Source: an uncultured Verrucomicrobiota bacterium (GTDB taxonomy: Bacteria > Verrucomicrobiota > Verrucomicrobiia > Methylacidiphilales > UBA1321). From it: 36,514 bases of DNA. Shown here one piece after another: positions 8,136-16,045 of this stretch. The translations under genes were made by a program, and so were the position numbers. The stretch's first letter is position 1, and each line of letters begins with the position of its first letter. The stretch lies in the NCBI GenBank assembly GCA_903863295.1, contig CAIPBM010000061.1, forward strand, positions 1 through 36,514. The letters run 5' to 3'. The notes below the pieces were generated by a model. The model did no database searches. It was not told the DNA's origin and was given only the letters and a program-made list of their open reading frames with translations.

Positions 8136-8423
8136 TTAGTGCTCCATCCGCATGACGACATCGCCCTTGAGAATTTTCACGCAGCAAGTGAGGCGATATT
8201 TCTCCGGATCCTTGTTCCATTGATCAAGGACGTTGAGCTCCTCGTCGGTTGGCGGTTCCAGATTTTCCATGCCGGAATCAATCGCCACGGAGCAGGTTCC
8301 GCAGGAGCAATTGAAGCAACCGGCCTCCATCTCCACACCGGCCTCTTCACCGGCATCTAGGAGCAAGGTACCAGCGGGAACTTCGGCGGATTGACCGCCA
8401 GGCAAGAGAGTAACTTTAGGCAT
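8136..8423 (-). CDS. Plant-type 2Fe-2S ferredoxin
   Basis: The 95-residue electron carrier has the cluster motif C36-F-N-C-S-C41-G-T-C44, with the fourth ligand at C80 or C81 (YRLTCCVKI). The spacing C-x4-C-x2-C plus a distal Cys fits the plant-type [2Fe-2S] fold, and an additional Cys (C39) sits inside the loop. VTLLPGGQSAEVPAGTLLLD is the usual N-terminal beta-hairpin leading to the cluster. There is no signal peptide, so it acts in the cytoplasm. The partner reductase or oxygenase is not in the window. The upstream gene on the same strand is the sugar isomerase, about 150 bases away, so they are probably separate transcripts. Confidence 0.9.
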   Translation of the reverse strand: MPKVTLLPGGQSAEVPAGTLLLDAGEEAGVEMEAGCFNCSCGTCSVAIDSGMENLEPPTDEELNVLDQWNKDPEKYRLTCCVKILKGDVVMRMEH

Positions 8424-8575
8424 AATAAGAACTGTTATTTAGAATATGACATCTTTGAAGCGCGAGTCGAATTTTCCTACCGATGAATTTCCGCCGCAAA
8501 AACGGGAACACCGGAAGGCTGGCTAGAATTCGTGCTCGGGCGCGGCAGTAACAGACGTCAGCGGCAGAGATACGC

Positions 8576-9574
8576 CTATTTACGGTCAAAAGCGGCATCG
8601 AAAGCCACCTTGCTCGGGATGAAATTGAGTTTGCGCAGGAACGCGGCAGCCTCTGTGGCACCGTGCTCACGATCCATCCCGATGTCCTCCCATTCAACTG
8701 AAAGAGGCCCCTGGTAATTGACCTGATTGAGAGCCCGGATGATTTCCTCAAAATTAACGCTGCCGCGACCCAACGAGCGGAACTCCCAGAACCGGCGCGG
8801 ATCGCCGAACTTGGTATGGCCACCAAAAACCCCTGCTTCGGTCAACTGCGATGACCAGTGCACATCCTTCATGTGCGCATGATAAATGCGATCGCCAAAT
8901 TTCTGGATGAACTTTACGTAATCGACTCCCTGGTAGCCGAGATGGGAAGGATCATAATTAAAACCAAATTCCGGGCGATGGTTGAGCGCCTGGAGTGCCC
9001 GCTCCGCACTGACGATATCGAAGGCAATCTCCGTCGGGTGAACCTCAAGTGCAAAACAAACGCCAGCTTTCTTGAATTCATCGAGGATCGGATTCCAGCG
9101 GTTGGCAAAGTCGGCATAGCCATCCTCAATCTGCGCGTCACTGACCGGCGGGAAGCTGTAGAGCAGCGACCAGATTTTGGAACCGGTAAAGCCGTTCACC
9201 ACCTTCACGCCAAGGTTCTTCGCGGCGTAAGCCGTCTTGATAAGCTCCTCGGCGGCACGCTTCTGGACTTCCTTGGGCTTCCCCTCACCCCAGACATGCT
9301 CCGGCAAAATGGCCTTGTGCCGCTCATCAATCACGTCGCAAACCGCCTGGCCCACGAGATGCGCCGAGATCGCCCACGTTTTCAAACCATGCTCGGCCAG
9401 AAGGGCGTGACGCCCATCGCAGTAGGCTTTGTCCTGAGCTTGCGTGACATTAAAATGATCCCCCCAACATGCGAGTTCCAAGCCGTCGTACCCAAAGCTT
9501 TTCGCTTTTTGAGCAAGTGTTTCCAGAGGCAAATCGGCCCACTGGCCAGTGAAGAGAGTGATGGGGCGTGACAT
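8576..9574 (-). CDS. Xylose-isomerase-like TIM-barrel sugar isomerase/epimerase
   Basis: The 332-residue protein belongs to the AP-endonuclease-2 / sugar phosphate isomerase-epimerase fold. Candidate metal ligands are E in [14 protein letters not shown] and H in [12 protein letters not shown] in [10 protein letters not shown], and E in [10 protein letters not shown], the pattern of the DTE/IolE-like group. [14 protein letters not shown] near the N-terminus is also typical. The exact substrate (free sugar, inosose or keto-sugar) cannot be read from sequence. I chose ATG 9574 ([14 protein letters not shown]) because AGGAAA lies a few bases upstream and the residues before it do not fit the family. 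It probably works in sugar or polyol breakdown. No transporter or dehydrogenase lies next to it. Confidence 0.85.
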   Translation of the reverse strand: MSRPITLFTGQWADLPLETLAQKAKSFGYDGLELACWGDHFNVTQAQDKAYCDGRHALLAEHGLKTWAISAHLVGQAVCDVIDERHKAILPEHVWGEGKPKEVQKRAAEELIKTAYAAKNLGVKVVNGFTGSKIWSLLYSFPPVSDAQIEDGYADFANRWNPILDEFKKAGVCFALEVHPTEIAFDIVSAERALQALNHRPEFGFNYDPSHLGYQGVDYVKFIQKFGDRIYHAHMKDVHWSSQLTEAGVFGGHTKFGDPRRFWEFRSLGRGSVNFEEIIRALNQVNYQGPLSVEWEDIGMDREHGATEAAAFLRKLNFIPSKVAFDAAFDRK

Positions 9575-9656
9575 ATATTTTTCCTGAATGACTTTAGGGA
9601 GTATCCTCAAATGAGGGCAAGGTCGAATGAATCAGCCTTCAGGAGGGCCAAGCCGC

Positions 9657-11648
9657 CTATTTCTTCGACTTGGTTTCGCGCAGGCTTTTCTCCTGCATCC
9701 GCTTGCGACTTTCGCTCGCATAGGCCAGTTGCGTGAAGGGGAGATCGGGAAGATCCCGGCAGGTCACCATGAAGAAATGCTCGAACTCTTCCAGCGTCAC
9801 CTCTTCCTTGGAGCGGGCATCGAAGATCATCTGCGTCATCGGTTGCTCAATCCACGGAATCTGATCGAGTTGAGGATTACCGCTGTAACCTAGACCAAGC
9901 TCTTTCGCCAACGTATTCGCGCAATAGATCAAGTGCGTCAGCAGATTGATCTCGTCATCCTTGTTGGAGGAGATCATCGATTTGAGAAGATTAAGTTTAT
10001 TCGATTCCGCCAGGGCCTGATAACAGTTTTCGGGTTGCTCATGGAAAGCGGTCAAATAGCGCACCGTCTTCTGGAACTTGTGTCGATTCAACCATTCCTG
10101 CCCGATCTTGCAATGATCCACCCCAAAGTATTGCTGCTCAACCTGGGTCAGGGGCAGGTTTTGCTCATAGGCGTGCATCCAGACGCCGATGGTCTTGGCC
10201 GGAAAAAGTTCCGCCAGCACCAGCTTGCCGATGTCGTGAACCGTACCGCAGAGATATTCCATGCCGGAGGAAGGCAAGCCCAGCATATCGACGATGAATT
10301 CTGCGAGCAGTCCCGTGTAAATCTGGTGTTGCCAGAGACCGTGCCAGTTGAGCGGACACTCGCCCTGCCAGGGGCGGTAAAGGGAGATGGCGGTCAGGGC
10401 GATGTTGCGGGAACGCTCCAACCCAACCAACTCGATCTTCTCCGCATCGGTCTGGGGCCTCGCGTCCGAGGCATTCGCCATGAAGTTACTGAGCACTTCC
10501 AACGTTTCCTTGTAGCTGGGTACGAGCAAAAGAGCCTCAATCAGCGAGCGTAAATCTTCCGCCGAGCCCTTCTGCATCGCCCGTAGGTCGGGCGCCATTT
10601 GATTCAAGGCCAATACGGGCCAGCGGGTATCGAGAGCGCTATAGACTTCCTGGGCATCGTAGGAATCCTGAAGAGTGAAGAGGTGGTCGCCTTGGGCGGC
10701 CATGTCATCCGGGACGAGATCGAATAGATTATTGGGCGAGCTTTCCGTCCTGGGCAGGGCGCGTCTTTCCACCGTCTCCACGATGGAGAGCATCTTCTTC
10801 CCGTATTGGAAGTGATTGATGTTTTCGAGCGCGGCGGTGATTTCCTGGTAGGTCTGGAAACGATCCTCCCGTTTTTTCTCCATCATTTTACGGATGAGAC
10901 TACACCAACCGGGAGGGATATCATGCCGTTGCAACGTCTCCAGGGGAAAGGGACTGAAAACCTGGGCGCGGCAAACCTCCTCCGTGCTCTCGCCGGGAAA
11001 TGGGAATTCGCCGGTGATGAGATGGAAGAGACTCGCGCCGAGACAATACATGTCGGTCCGCAAGTCTGGTTTTTCCTGCAAAACGTGTTCGGGCGAGGCA
11101 TAGGCCGGCGTGCCTTGGAGCTCATCATCGCGTGCGCCGCTGGCCACCTCGGACATCTTTCGGGCCAGACCAAAATCGGTCAGCATGACGACGTTGTCGG
11201 CATCGACCATGAAATTCGCCGGCTTCACGTCCAGGTGAATGATGTTCAACCGGGCCGCGTACTCGAGCGCGCTCACGGCCTGCTTCATAAACCACATGGC
11301 GTCTTCCATACTGAAAATACGACCGCCGAGAATCCAATCCTCCAGCGTATGCCCCTCGATATAACCCATGGCCAGGTAAGGCACGCCCTGCTCTTCCCCC
11401 GCCGAATAGAGCGGCACGATATTGGTATGGCGCAGACCTGCGATGGCCCTTGCTTCCTCGAGAAAGTTCGCCATCACGTCCGGGCTGCTCATGTTCGCCC
11501 GGTGCATGATTTTGATGGCGACGTACCTCTCCAAGGTAGGCTCAATCGCCTTAAAAACCTCGCTCATGCCCCCCTCGCCCAACTTTTCCAGGACAAGGTA
11601 CTGCCCGACACGAGAGCCGGCTGAGAAAAGCTGATGACCGTTATCCAT
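9657..11648 (-). CDS. Ser/Thr protein kinase fused to an HDOD domain
   Basis: The 663-residue protein has an N-terminal Hanks-type kinase (about residues 15-280). It shows the glycine loop GEGGMSE 24-30, Lys in VAIK at 46, catalytic loop HLDVKPAN 138-145, DFG 158-160, and YASPE 184-187. The Arg of HRD is replaced by Leu, a non-RD kinase, though Asp, Lys and Asn are kept. After a linker, residues about 345-560 form an HDOD domain, with H441, HDIGK at 471-475, H512 and H536 as possible metal-type residues. No transmembrane segment or PASTA/sensor domain is seen, so it is cytoplasmic. The pairing suggests signalling in which phosphorylation is linked to HDOD-mediated regulation; no target is known. 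It is divergent from PPK2. ATG 11648 is the only sensible start. Confidence 0.9.
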   Translation of the reverse strand: MDNGHQLFSAGSRVGQYLVLEKLGEGGMSEVFKAIEPTLERYVAIKIMHRANMSSPDVMANFLEEARAIAGLRHTNIVPLYSAGEEQGVPYLAMGYIEGHTLEDWILGGRIFSMEDAMWFMKQAVSALEYAARLNIIHLDVKPANFMVDADNVVMLTDFGLARKMSEVASGARDDELQGTPAYASPEHVLQEKPDLRTDMYCLGASLFHLITGEFPFPGESTEEVCRAQVFSPFPLETLQRHDIPPGWCSLIRKMMEKKREDRFQTYQEITAALENINHFQYGKKMLSIVETVERRALPRTESSPNNLFDLVPDDMAAQGDHLFTLQDSYDAQEVYSALDTRWPVLALNQMAPDLRAMQKGSAEDLRSLIEALLLVPSYKETLEVLSNFMANASDARPQTDAEKIELVGLERSRNIALTAISLYRPWQGECPLNWHGLWQHQIYTGLLAEFIVDMLGLPSSGMEYLCGTVHDIGKLVLAELFPAKTIGVWMHAYEQNLPLTQVEQQYFGVDHCKIGQEWLNRHKFQKTVRYLTAFHEQPENCYQALAESNKLNLLKSMISSNKDDEINLLTHLIYCANTLAKELGLGYSGNPQLDQIPWIEQPMTQMIFDARSKEEVTLEEFEHFFMVTCRDLPDLPFTQLAYASESRKRMQEKSLRETKSKK

Positions 11649-11762
11649 GTACGATTTAAAAGTTCCGATTCCGAGCGGGGCTAATACAACTCACCCAGCA
11701 AATATGGGCTTCCAACTGAGCGTAAGTTACCACAGGGAAAACGCAATCTTCCTTGCACTAAT

Positions 11763-11768
11763 ATTATA
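11763..11768 (-). promoter_or_regulatory. Perfect TATAAT -10 box upstream of the kinase gene
   Basis: On the minus strand this reads TATAAT. The best -35 match is TTACAA with a short 15-base spacer, so only the -10 is convincing. Transcription would give a leader of about 107 nt before the kinase ATG at 11648. The intergenic region 11649-11900 also must contain the PPK2 promoter, which I cannot place. Confidence 0.3.
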
Positions 11769-11900
11769 CGATTGTAAGAGGCTTTGTAATCCAAGCTCCT
11801 TTCCCGCTGAAAATCGTAATTTATCCGAAAAGCAAAACCCTAAAATCAACTTAGGATTCTTCTCGCCTCCCGGCTACCAATCGACATTCTTTCCAATCGT

Positions 11901-12623
11901 ATGCCTGGCCTGCTCAGCGAACTCGACCTCACCAAACAAATCGAAGACAAATCCGAATACCGGGAACGGGTTCAGGATTTGCAGCTCAATCTGCTTCACT
12001 TCCAGCGTAAGATCCTGGAGAGCAAACGTAACGTCATCCTCGTCTTTGAGGGCCCGGACGCGGCGGGTAAAGGCGGCGTAATCAAGCGGATCACGGAAAA
12101 ACTCGATCCCCGCGTTGTCCGCGTTTACTCGATCATCAAGCCGACTGAGGAAGAATATCGTCGTCATTACCTTTGGCGCTTCTGGACGAAGGTTCCGGCC
12201 CAAGGCGAAATTGCCATCTTTGACCGCTCCTGGTACGGACGGGTGCTCGTTGAACGGGTCGAAGGCTTCTGTACGGAAAAGGAATGGCGGCGCGCTTACG
12301 ACGAAATCAATGCCATGGAGAAGGCCTTGGTTGATGGCGGCTCCGTTCTCCTCAAGTTTTATCTCCACATCAGCAAGGAAGAACAACTACGCCGCTTCGA
12401 GCAGCGTGCCGCCGATCCGTACAAACACTGGAAGATCAGTGATGAGGACTGGCGCAACCGCAAAAAGTGGAAGGAGCACATCGAGGCCGCCGAGGAGATG
12501 TTCCCGCAGACTTGGACCAAGTACGCGCCGTGGACCTTGGTCGAAAGCGAATTCAAGTACTACGCGCGCCTCAAGGTGCTGAAGACCCTAGTGAAGAAAT
12601 TTACCCAGGAATTCGGGGAATAG
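11901..12623 (+). CDS. Polyphosphate kinase 2 family protein
   Basis: The 240-residue protein matches PPK2, which transfers phosphate between polyphosphate and nucleotides. Walker A is GPDAAGKGG at 51-59. The lid/second motif is IFDRSWYGRVLVERVEGF around 107-122 (Asp108, Arg109). Further family residues are KPTEEEYRRHYLWRFW and KISDEDWRNRKKW. It is a one-domain enzyme of normal length, acting in the cytoplasm. The subclass (AMP, ADP or both as acceptor) cannot be decided from the motifs seen. No ppk1 or ppx lies nearby. It starts a plus-strand run, with the next small gene 14 bases after its stop. No Shine-Dalgarno motif precedes ATG 11901. Confidence 0.9.
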   Translation: MPGLLSELDLTKQIEDKSEYRERVQDLQLNLLHFQRKILESKRNVILVFEGPDAAGKGGVIKRITEKLDPRVVRVYSIIKPTEEEYRRHYLWRFWTKVPAQGEIAIFDRSWYGRVLVERVEGFCTEKEWRRAYDEINAMEKALVDGGSVLLKFYLHISKEEQLRRFEQRAADPYKHWKISDEDWRNRKKWKEHIEAAEEMFPQTWTKYAPWTLVESEFKYYARLKVLKTLVKKFTQEFGE

Positions 12624-12637
12624 CTCCCGTCAATGCC

Positions 12638-12940
12638 ATGGGCTGGGCCGCCAATCACATCGCGCAGTTATGCAAGGGAGGTACGGTTTCCTTCCGGCCC
12701 CGTGATGTCACCATGACCGGTAAAATAGCTGCCGGGCAGCTATGCACGATTACTCCGGTCGACCCCGCCGCCGTGGAAATTGGCGATATCGTCCTCTGCC
12801 GGGTGAAGGGCACGGAGTTTCTGCACCTCGTAAAAGATATCCACGAGGATCGATTTCAGATCAGCGACAGCCGTGGTCAAGTCAACGGCTGGACGACTGG
12901 AGATGAAATTTTTGGCCGTTGCACTAAGATTGAGGATTAA
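12638..12940 (+). CDS. Small S24/S26-like beta-barrel protein
   Basis: The 100-residue protein has no strong assignment. Its second half resembles the LexA/signal-peptidase (S24/S26) barrel: VEIGDIVLCRVKGTEFLHLV, then RFQISDSRGQVNGWTTGDEIFGR. A Lys (HLVKD) sits where the family has its catalytic Lys, but the usual G-x-S-M Ser is replaced by the DVTMTG region, so peptidase activity is doubtful. There is no helix-turn-helix and no signal peptide. It sits between PPK2 (14 bases upstream) and a thioesterase (4 bases downstream), so it is cotranscribed. ATG 12638 was chosen because it starts inside the gap; the longer frame overlaps PPK2. Confidence 0.6.
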   Translation: MGWAANHIAQLCKGGTVSFRPRDVTMTGKIAAGQLCTITPVDPAAVEIGDIVLCRVKGTEFLHLVKDIHEDRFQISDSRGQVNGWTTGDEIFGRCTKIED

Positions 12941-12943
12941 GCC

Positions 12944-13384
12944 ATGACCTCTCCGCTGCCCACCGTTCCCCGCCTCACCGTCCCGATGGAGGTCTACTAT
13001 TTTGATACTGATGCCGGTGGCGTCGTCCATAACATCGCCTATCTGCGCATGGTGGAAATCGCCCGATCACAACTGGCGGCTTCCCTCGGCTGGACGCTGG
13101 AGGAAATGAACCGCACCGGAATGGTTGCCGTGGTGGCCCGCACCGAAATCGATTATCTCAAACCGGCACGACTCGGCGACAGCCTGCTCGTCACGGCTGA
13201 GTTGACCCGGCTGGAGAAAATTCGTTCGTTCATGCGTTTTGAGATCACCTCTGCGCAGCGTCCTGAAATCATTTTCATCCGCTGCGTCCAGACCATGGTG
13301 CCAGTGCAACTACCCGGTGGTCGCCCCCAGCGTTTACCCGAAGCCTGGCGGCAGGCTTATCCGCAGTTGATTGCTCATCGATAG
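12944..13384 (+). CDS. YbgC-type acyl-CoA thioesterase (4HBT family)
   Basis: The 146-residue hot-dog-fold enzyme hydrolyses acyl-CoA thioesters. VYYFDTDAGGVVHNIAYLRM contains the YbgC-family active-site signature, with the catalytic Asp in the DTDAGG segment. RTEIDYLKPARLGDSLLVTA is the usual second strand. The chain length of its acyl substrate is unknown. The family often acts near the inner membrane with Tol-Pal in Proteobacteria, but no tol or pal gene is present here. GAGGA lies about seven bases before ATG 12944, one of the few clear Shine-Dalgarno sites in the window. It is the third gene of the PPK2 run. Confidence 0.9.
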   Translation: MTSPLPTVPRLTVPMEVYYFDTDAGGVVHNIAYLRMVEIARSQLAASLGWTLEEMNRTGMVAVVARTEIDYLKPARLGDSLLVTAELTRLEKIRSFMRFEITSAQRPEIIFIRCVQTMVPVQLPGGRPQRLPEAWRQAYPQLIAHR

Positions 13385-13462
13385 GCCCTTCTTTTACGCA
13401 ACGGCGGAGTGAATACAATTCCTCCACTTGACCCACGCGCCCCGCTGGCCTTCACTAGTAGC

Positions 13463-14023
13463 ATGGCCCTTGATGACATTCTCCTTGAAGCTGAAGAAAA
13501 GATGATCAAAAGCACGGAAGTGATCCAAGCCGAGTTCGGCGGGATTCGCACCGGCAAAGCATCGCCCGACCTCGTGACCAACCTCATGGTTGAAGCCTAT
13601 GGCACCCACATGCGGTTGAAGGAACTTGCCGCTGTGACCACGCCTGACTCACGTCTCATCCTCATCCAACCCTGGGACGGAACGACCGTCGACCCAATCC
13701 GCAAAGCGCTGGAGGAATCGAAGCTCGGCATCACGCCGATGATTGACGGCAAACTCATTCGTTTGCCTATCCCTCCCCTTTCCGAAGAGCGTCGCCAGGA
13801 CCTCGTCAAGGCCGTCCGCAAAATCGCCGAGGAAGGCCGGGTCAGCGTTCGCGCCAATCGCCGCCATGCCATCGACGAAGCCAAGAAGCTCCAGAAGTCG
13901 GGCGAGATCACCGAAGATCAACTCGCCGACGCCGAAAAGGAAGTCCAGAAGCTCACCGATCAATACGTCGCCGAAATTGAAAAAGGCCTCACGGCGAAGG
14001 AAGCGGAGTTGCTGAAGGTCTAA
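13463..14023 (+). CDS. frr: Ribosome recycling factor
   Basis: RRF splits post-termination ribosomes together with EF-G. The 186-residue length is normal. Family segments are FGGIRTGKASPDLVTNLMVE, RLILIQPWDGTTVDPIRKAL, IRLPIPPLSEERRQDLVK and VRANRRHAIDEAKKLQK. A long three-helix bundle ends at AKEAELLKV. I chose ATG 13463 (MALDDILLEAEEKM) because upstream residues do not match the family. In many bacteria frr follows pyrH and tsf; here it follows a thioesterase gene, so the usual translation cluster is broken up. A variant 28-bp repeat lies in the gap after it. Confidence 0.97.
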   Translation: MALDDILLEAEEKMIKSTEVIQAEFGGIRTGKASPDLVTNLMVEAYGTHMRLKELAAVTTPDSRLILIQPWDGTTVDPIRKALEESKLGITPMIDGKLIRLPIPPLSEERRQDLVKAVRKIAEEGRVSVRANRRHAIDEAKKLQKSGEITEDQLADAEKEVQKLTDQYVAEIEKGLTAKEAELLKV

Positions 14024-14052
14024 TCCGTCGCGCAAACGACTCTTTAAAAACC

Positions 14053-14088
14053 GTCATCCTGAGCTGAGCGCAGCGAAGTCGAAGGACC
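14053..14088. repeat. Variant copy of the 28-bp intergenic repeat
   Basis: The element starts GTCATCCTGAGCTGAGCGCA and ends GTCGAAGGACCTC. It shares both ends with the copies at 5763 and 8095 but has a longer middle (GAGCTGAGCGCAGCGAAG). It lies between frr and recR. Confidence 0.7.
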
Positions 14089-14130
14089 TCTAACTATTCC
14101 TGCTGAAAAGATCATCGATTAAAAAGATTC

Positions 14131-14736
14131 ATGACCGAATACCCACCCGCCTTCACGGAACTGGTCGATGCCCTCCGCCAGCTCCCCTCCGTCGGCCCAC
14201 GAAGCGCGGAAAGGCATGCGCTTTTTCTGCTCCAGGCTAATGCCAACGTCAGCGAACGCCTGGCCGCAGCGCTGACCAAGGCCCGCTCCGAAATTCATCC
14301 CTGCCGCCATTGTGGTTTCTACGCGCAGGGCCTCGATGCCCTCTGCTCCATTTGCTCAAACCCGCAGCGGGATGCATCACTCTGGTGCGTCGTCGAACAG
14401 GCGAGCGACGTGATCAAGCTCGAAAAATCGAACTTTTTCCGCGGACTTTATCACGTGCTCGGCGGACGTCTTTCCCCCTTGGATCACATCGGCCCGGAGG
14501 ATCTTTCCATTCTCAAGATGGAACAGCGCCTGAAAGTTGCCCCGCCGAAAGAAGCCGTCTTGGCCCTCGCCGCGGATGCTGAAGGGGAAACCACCGCTCT
14601 CTATCTCGCGCCCATTCTCAAGCAAGCCGGAGTCAAGGTATCCCGCCTCGCCATGGGACTTCCTGCGGGAGGCGGACTCGAATATGCGGACAGCGTCACC
14701 CTCGGCTACGCCCTCTCCGGCCGTCGTGAGCTTTAA
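14131..14736 (+). CDS. recR: Recombination protein RecR
   Basis: RecR works with RecO/RecF to load RecA at gaps. The 201-residue protein has a helix-hairpin-helix at the N-terminus (LRQLPSVGPRSAERHALFLL). A four-Cys zinc finger follows at CRHCGFYAQGLDALCSIC (about residues 58-75), then a Toprim domain starting LWCVVEQASDVIKLEKS, with YHVLGGRLSPLDHIGPEDL. The C-terminus GLPAGGGLEYADSVTLGYAL is conserved. All metal ligands and family landmarks are intact. It is upstream of a MITE-like inverted repeat and a HAD phosphatase. It usually follows dnaX or ybaB, which are not here. Confidence 0.97.
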   Translation: MTEYPPAFTELVDALRQLPSVGPRSAERHALFLLQANANVSERLAAALTKARSEIHPCRHCGFYAQGLDALCSICSNPQRDASLWCVVEQASDVIKLEKSNFFRGLYHVLGGRLSPLDHIGPEDLSILKMEQRLKVAPPKEAVLALAADAEGETTALYLAPILKQAGVKVSRLAMGLPAGGGLEYADSVTLGYALSGRREL

Positions 14737-14747
14737 CTGAGGGTGAA

Positions 14748-14942
14748 TTTGACGGAATTACGGAAGGCGGACGGAATTAACGGAATAAAAACATGGGATT
14801 GGATTGTGAATTTTTAATATCCAAGAAAAAAGCGACGAAAAGGGGATGGTCTGACAGAAAGGCGACATATGCAGTCGATCTTGTTATTTACTTCAAGCCT
14901 TGCATTCCGTTAATTCCGTCTGCCTCCCGTAATTCCGTCAAA
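14748..14942. repeat. MITE-like element with 39-bp terminal inverted repeats
   Basis: The left arm (14748-14786) includes TGACGGAATTACGG and GACGGAATTAACGGAAT. The right arm (14904-14942) is its reverse complement with two mismatches over 39 bases. The arms enclose about 117 bases with no ORF. Total length is 195 bases, between recR and the HAD gene, with the right end only eight bases before the HAD ATG. Each arm also contains two near-repeats of the word ACGGAATTA. The features fit a small non-autonomous mobile element, or a very long hairpin. No clear target-site duplication was found. Confidence 0.7.
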
Positions 14943-14950
14943 AATCTCCC

Positions 14951-15565
14951 ATGAAAATCAGCGCGGTCTGTTTCGATCTTGGTAAAGTCCTGCTCGATTT
15001 TGACAAAGGCATCGCTCTCGCGCGCATCGCCGAGAAATCGCCTCTCTCCCCGGACGAAATCGCGCTCAAGTTCAAAGACGATCCCCTCGCCCTGGTTCAT
15101 GAAAAAGGCGGTATGTCCTCCACCCGCTATTTTTCTCACCTGAAAAAGTTGCTCCATTACAAGGGCACGGCGAAGGAACTTCGCGCCTGTTACAATGAAA
15201 TTTTCACTCCGCTGGCCGATAACATTGCCCTGGCCGCGCAGCTTTCCCGCCACTATCCACTGGCCATTATTTCCAATACCAACGACGCCCATATTCTCTA
15301 CGCCGAGTCGACTTACTCCTTTTTCTCCCTCTTTCATGCCCGGATTTATTCGCATGAGGTGAAAGCGATGAAACCGGACCGTGAGATTTACGATGCCGCC
15401 CTCAGCGCGCTCGGTGGGATCAATCCCCTGGAGGCGCTATTCATCGACGACCTTGAAGCCAACGTGCTCGGCGCCGTCCGCTTGGGCTGGCAAACGATCC
15501 ACCTTCGCCCCGATGTCGATCTCCGACTCGCGCTCGCGAGCTACGAACTGCAGGGCTTGGACTAA
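14951..15565 (+). CDS. HAD-superfamily hydrolase (YihX-like)
   Basis: The 204-residue protein has HAD motif I as FDLGKVLLDFD, where the second Asp of the usual DxD is Gly. That FDLG form is typical of YihX-like sugar-phosphate phosphatases. Motif II is ISNTND, motif III is the Lys of MKPDREIY, and motif IV is FIDDLEANV. The N-terminal cap is helical. It lacks a signal peptide and is expected to dephosphorylate a small metabolite in the cytoplasm. The start at ATG 14951 follows the MITE-like element within ten bases, so the element's right end probably provides part of the leader or promoter. Confidence 0.85.
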   Translation: MKISAVCFDLGKVLLDFDKGIALARIAEKSPLSPDEIALKFKDDPLALVHEKGGMSSTRYFSHLKKLLHYKGTAKELRACYNEIFTPLADNIALAAQLSRHYPLAIISNTNDAHILYAESTYSFFSLFHARIYSHEVKAMKPDREIYDAALSALGGINPLEALFIDDLEANVLGAVRLGWQTIHLRPDVDLRLALASYELQGLD

Positions 15566-15644
15566 ACCAGGGGCCCTACACGGGCTGGCAATTATAGAAT
15601 AGAAAAGTTGTTCTCCGCTCGTCACCCCTGATAGAAGTATCTTT

Positions 15645-16040
15645 ATGGCACAATCCGCACTCGAAAAAGGTCAGCAATTTCTGAAGGAAAATAGCAAGAA
15701 GGAAGGCGTGAAGACGACGGCCTCTGGATTGCAGTATAAAGTTCTGCGTGATGGCAACGGCAAGCAGCCGAAGGAAACCGATACGGTGGAAGTCCATTAT
15801 GAAGGCAGGCTGATTGAGGGCACCGTCTTCGACAGTTCCTACCAGCGTCGGGAGTCGATTGAATTCCCCCTGGATGGAGTCATCGCGGGCTGGACGGAAG
15901 GCGTGGCCCTGATGAAGGAGGGCGCCAAGTACCAGCTCTACATTCCCTCCCATCTGGCTTATGGCAGCATGGGCGCGGGAGGCCTTATCGGGCCGGACGA
16001 GACGCTGATTTTCGATGTCGAATTGATCAAGGTCCGGTAG
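15645..16040 (+). CDS. FKBP-type peptidyl-prolyl cis-trans isomerase
   Basis: The 131-residue protein is a single FKBP domain: LQYKVLRDGNGKQPKETDTV, VHYEGRLIEGTVFDSSYQRR, then IEFPLDGVIAGWTEGVALMK and YIPSHLAYGSMGAGGLIGP. The FDSS, VIAGW, Y and F residues of the active pocket are kept. The first 25 residues are a charged helix (EKGQQFLKENSKKEGVKTT) as in the C-terminal half of FklB/Mip-type proteins, but the dimerisation domain is missing. No signal peptide is seen, so a cytoplasmic folding role is likely. It is six bases upstream of an ArsC/Spx-like gene and is probably cotranscribed. Confidence 0.95.
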   Translation: MAQSALEKGQQFLKENSKKEGVKTTASGLQYKVLRDGNGKQPKETDTVEVHYEGRLIEGTVFDSSYQRRESIEFPLDGVIAGWTEGVALMKEGAKYQLYIPSHLAYGSMGAGGLIGPDETLIFDVELIKVR

Positions 16041-16045
16041 CCCTC

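Noticed and set aside
9657..11648. HD-GYP-type cyclic-di-GMP phosphodiesterase in the kinase fusion
   Set aside because: HDIGK is present but the GYP motif and the downstream HD-GYP residues are not; HDOD fits better.
12638..12940. LexA-like repressor
   Set aside because: There is no helix-turn-helix and the autocleavage Ser is not conserved.
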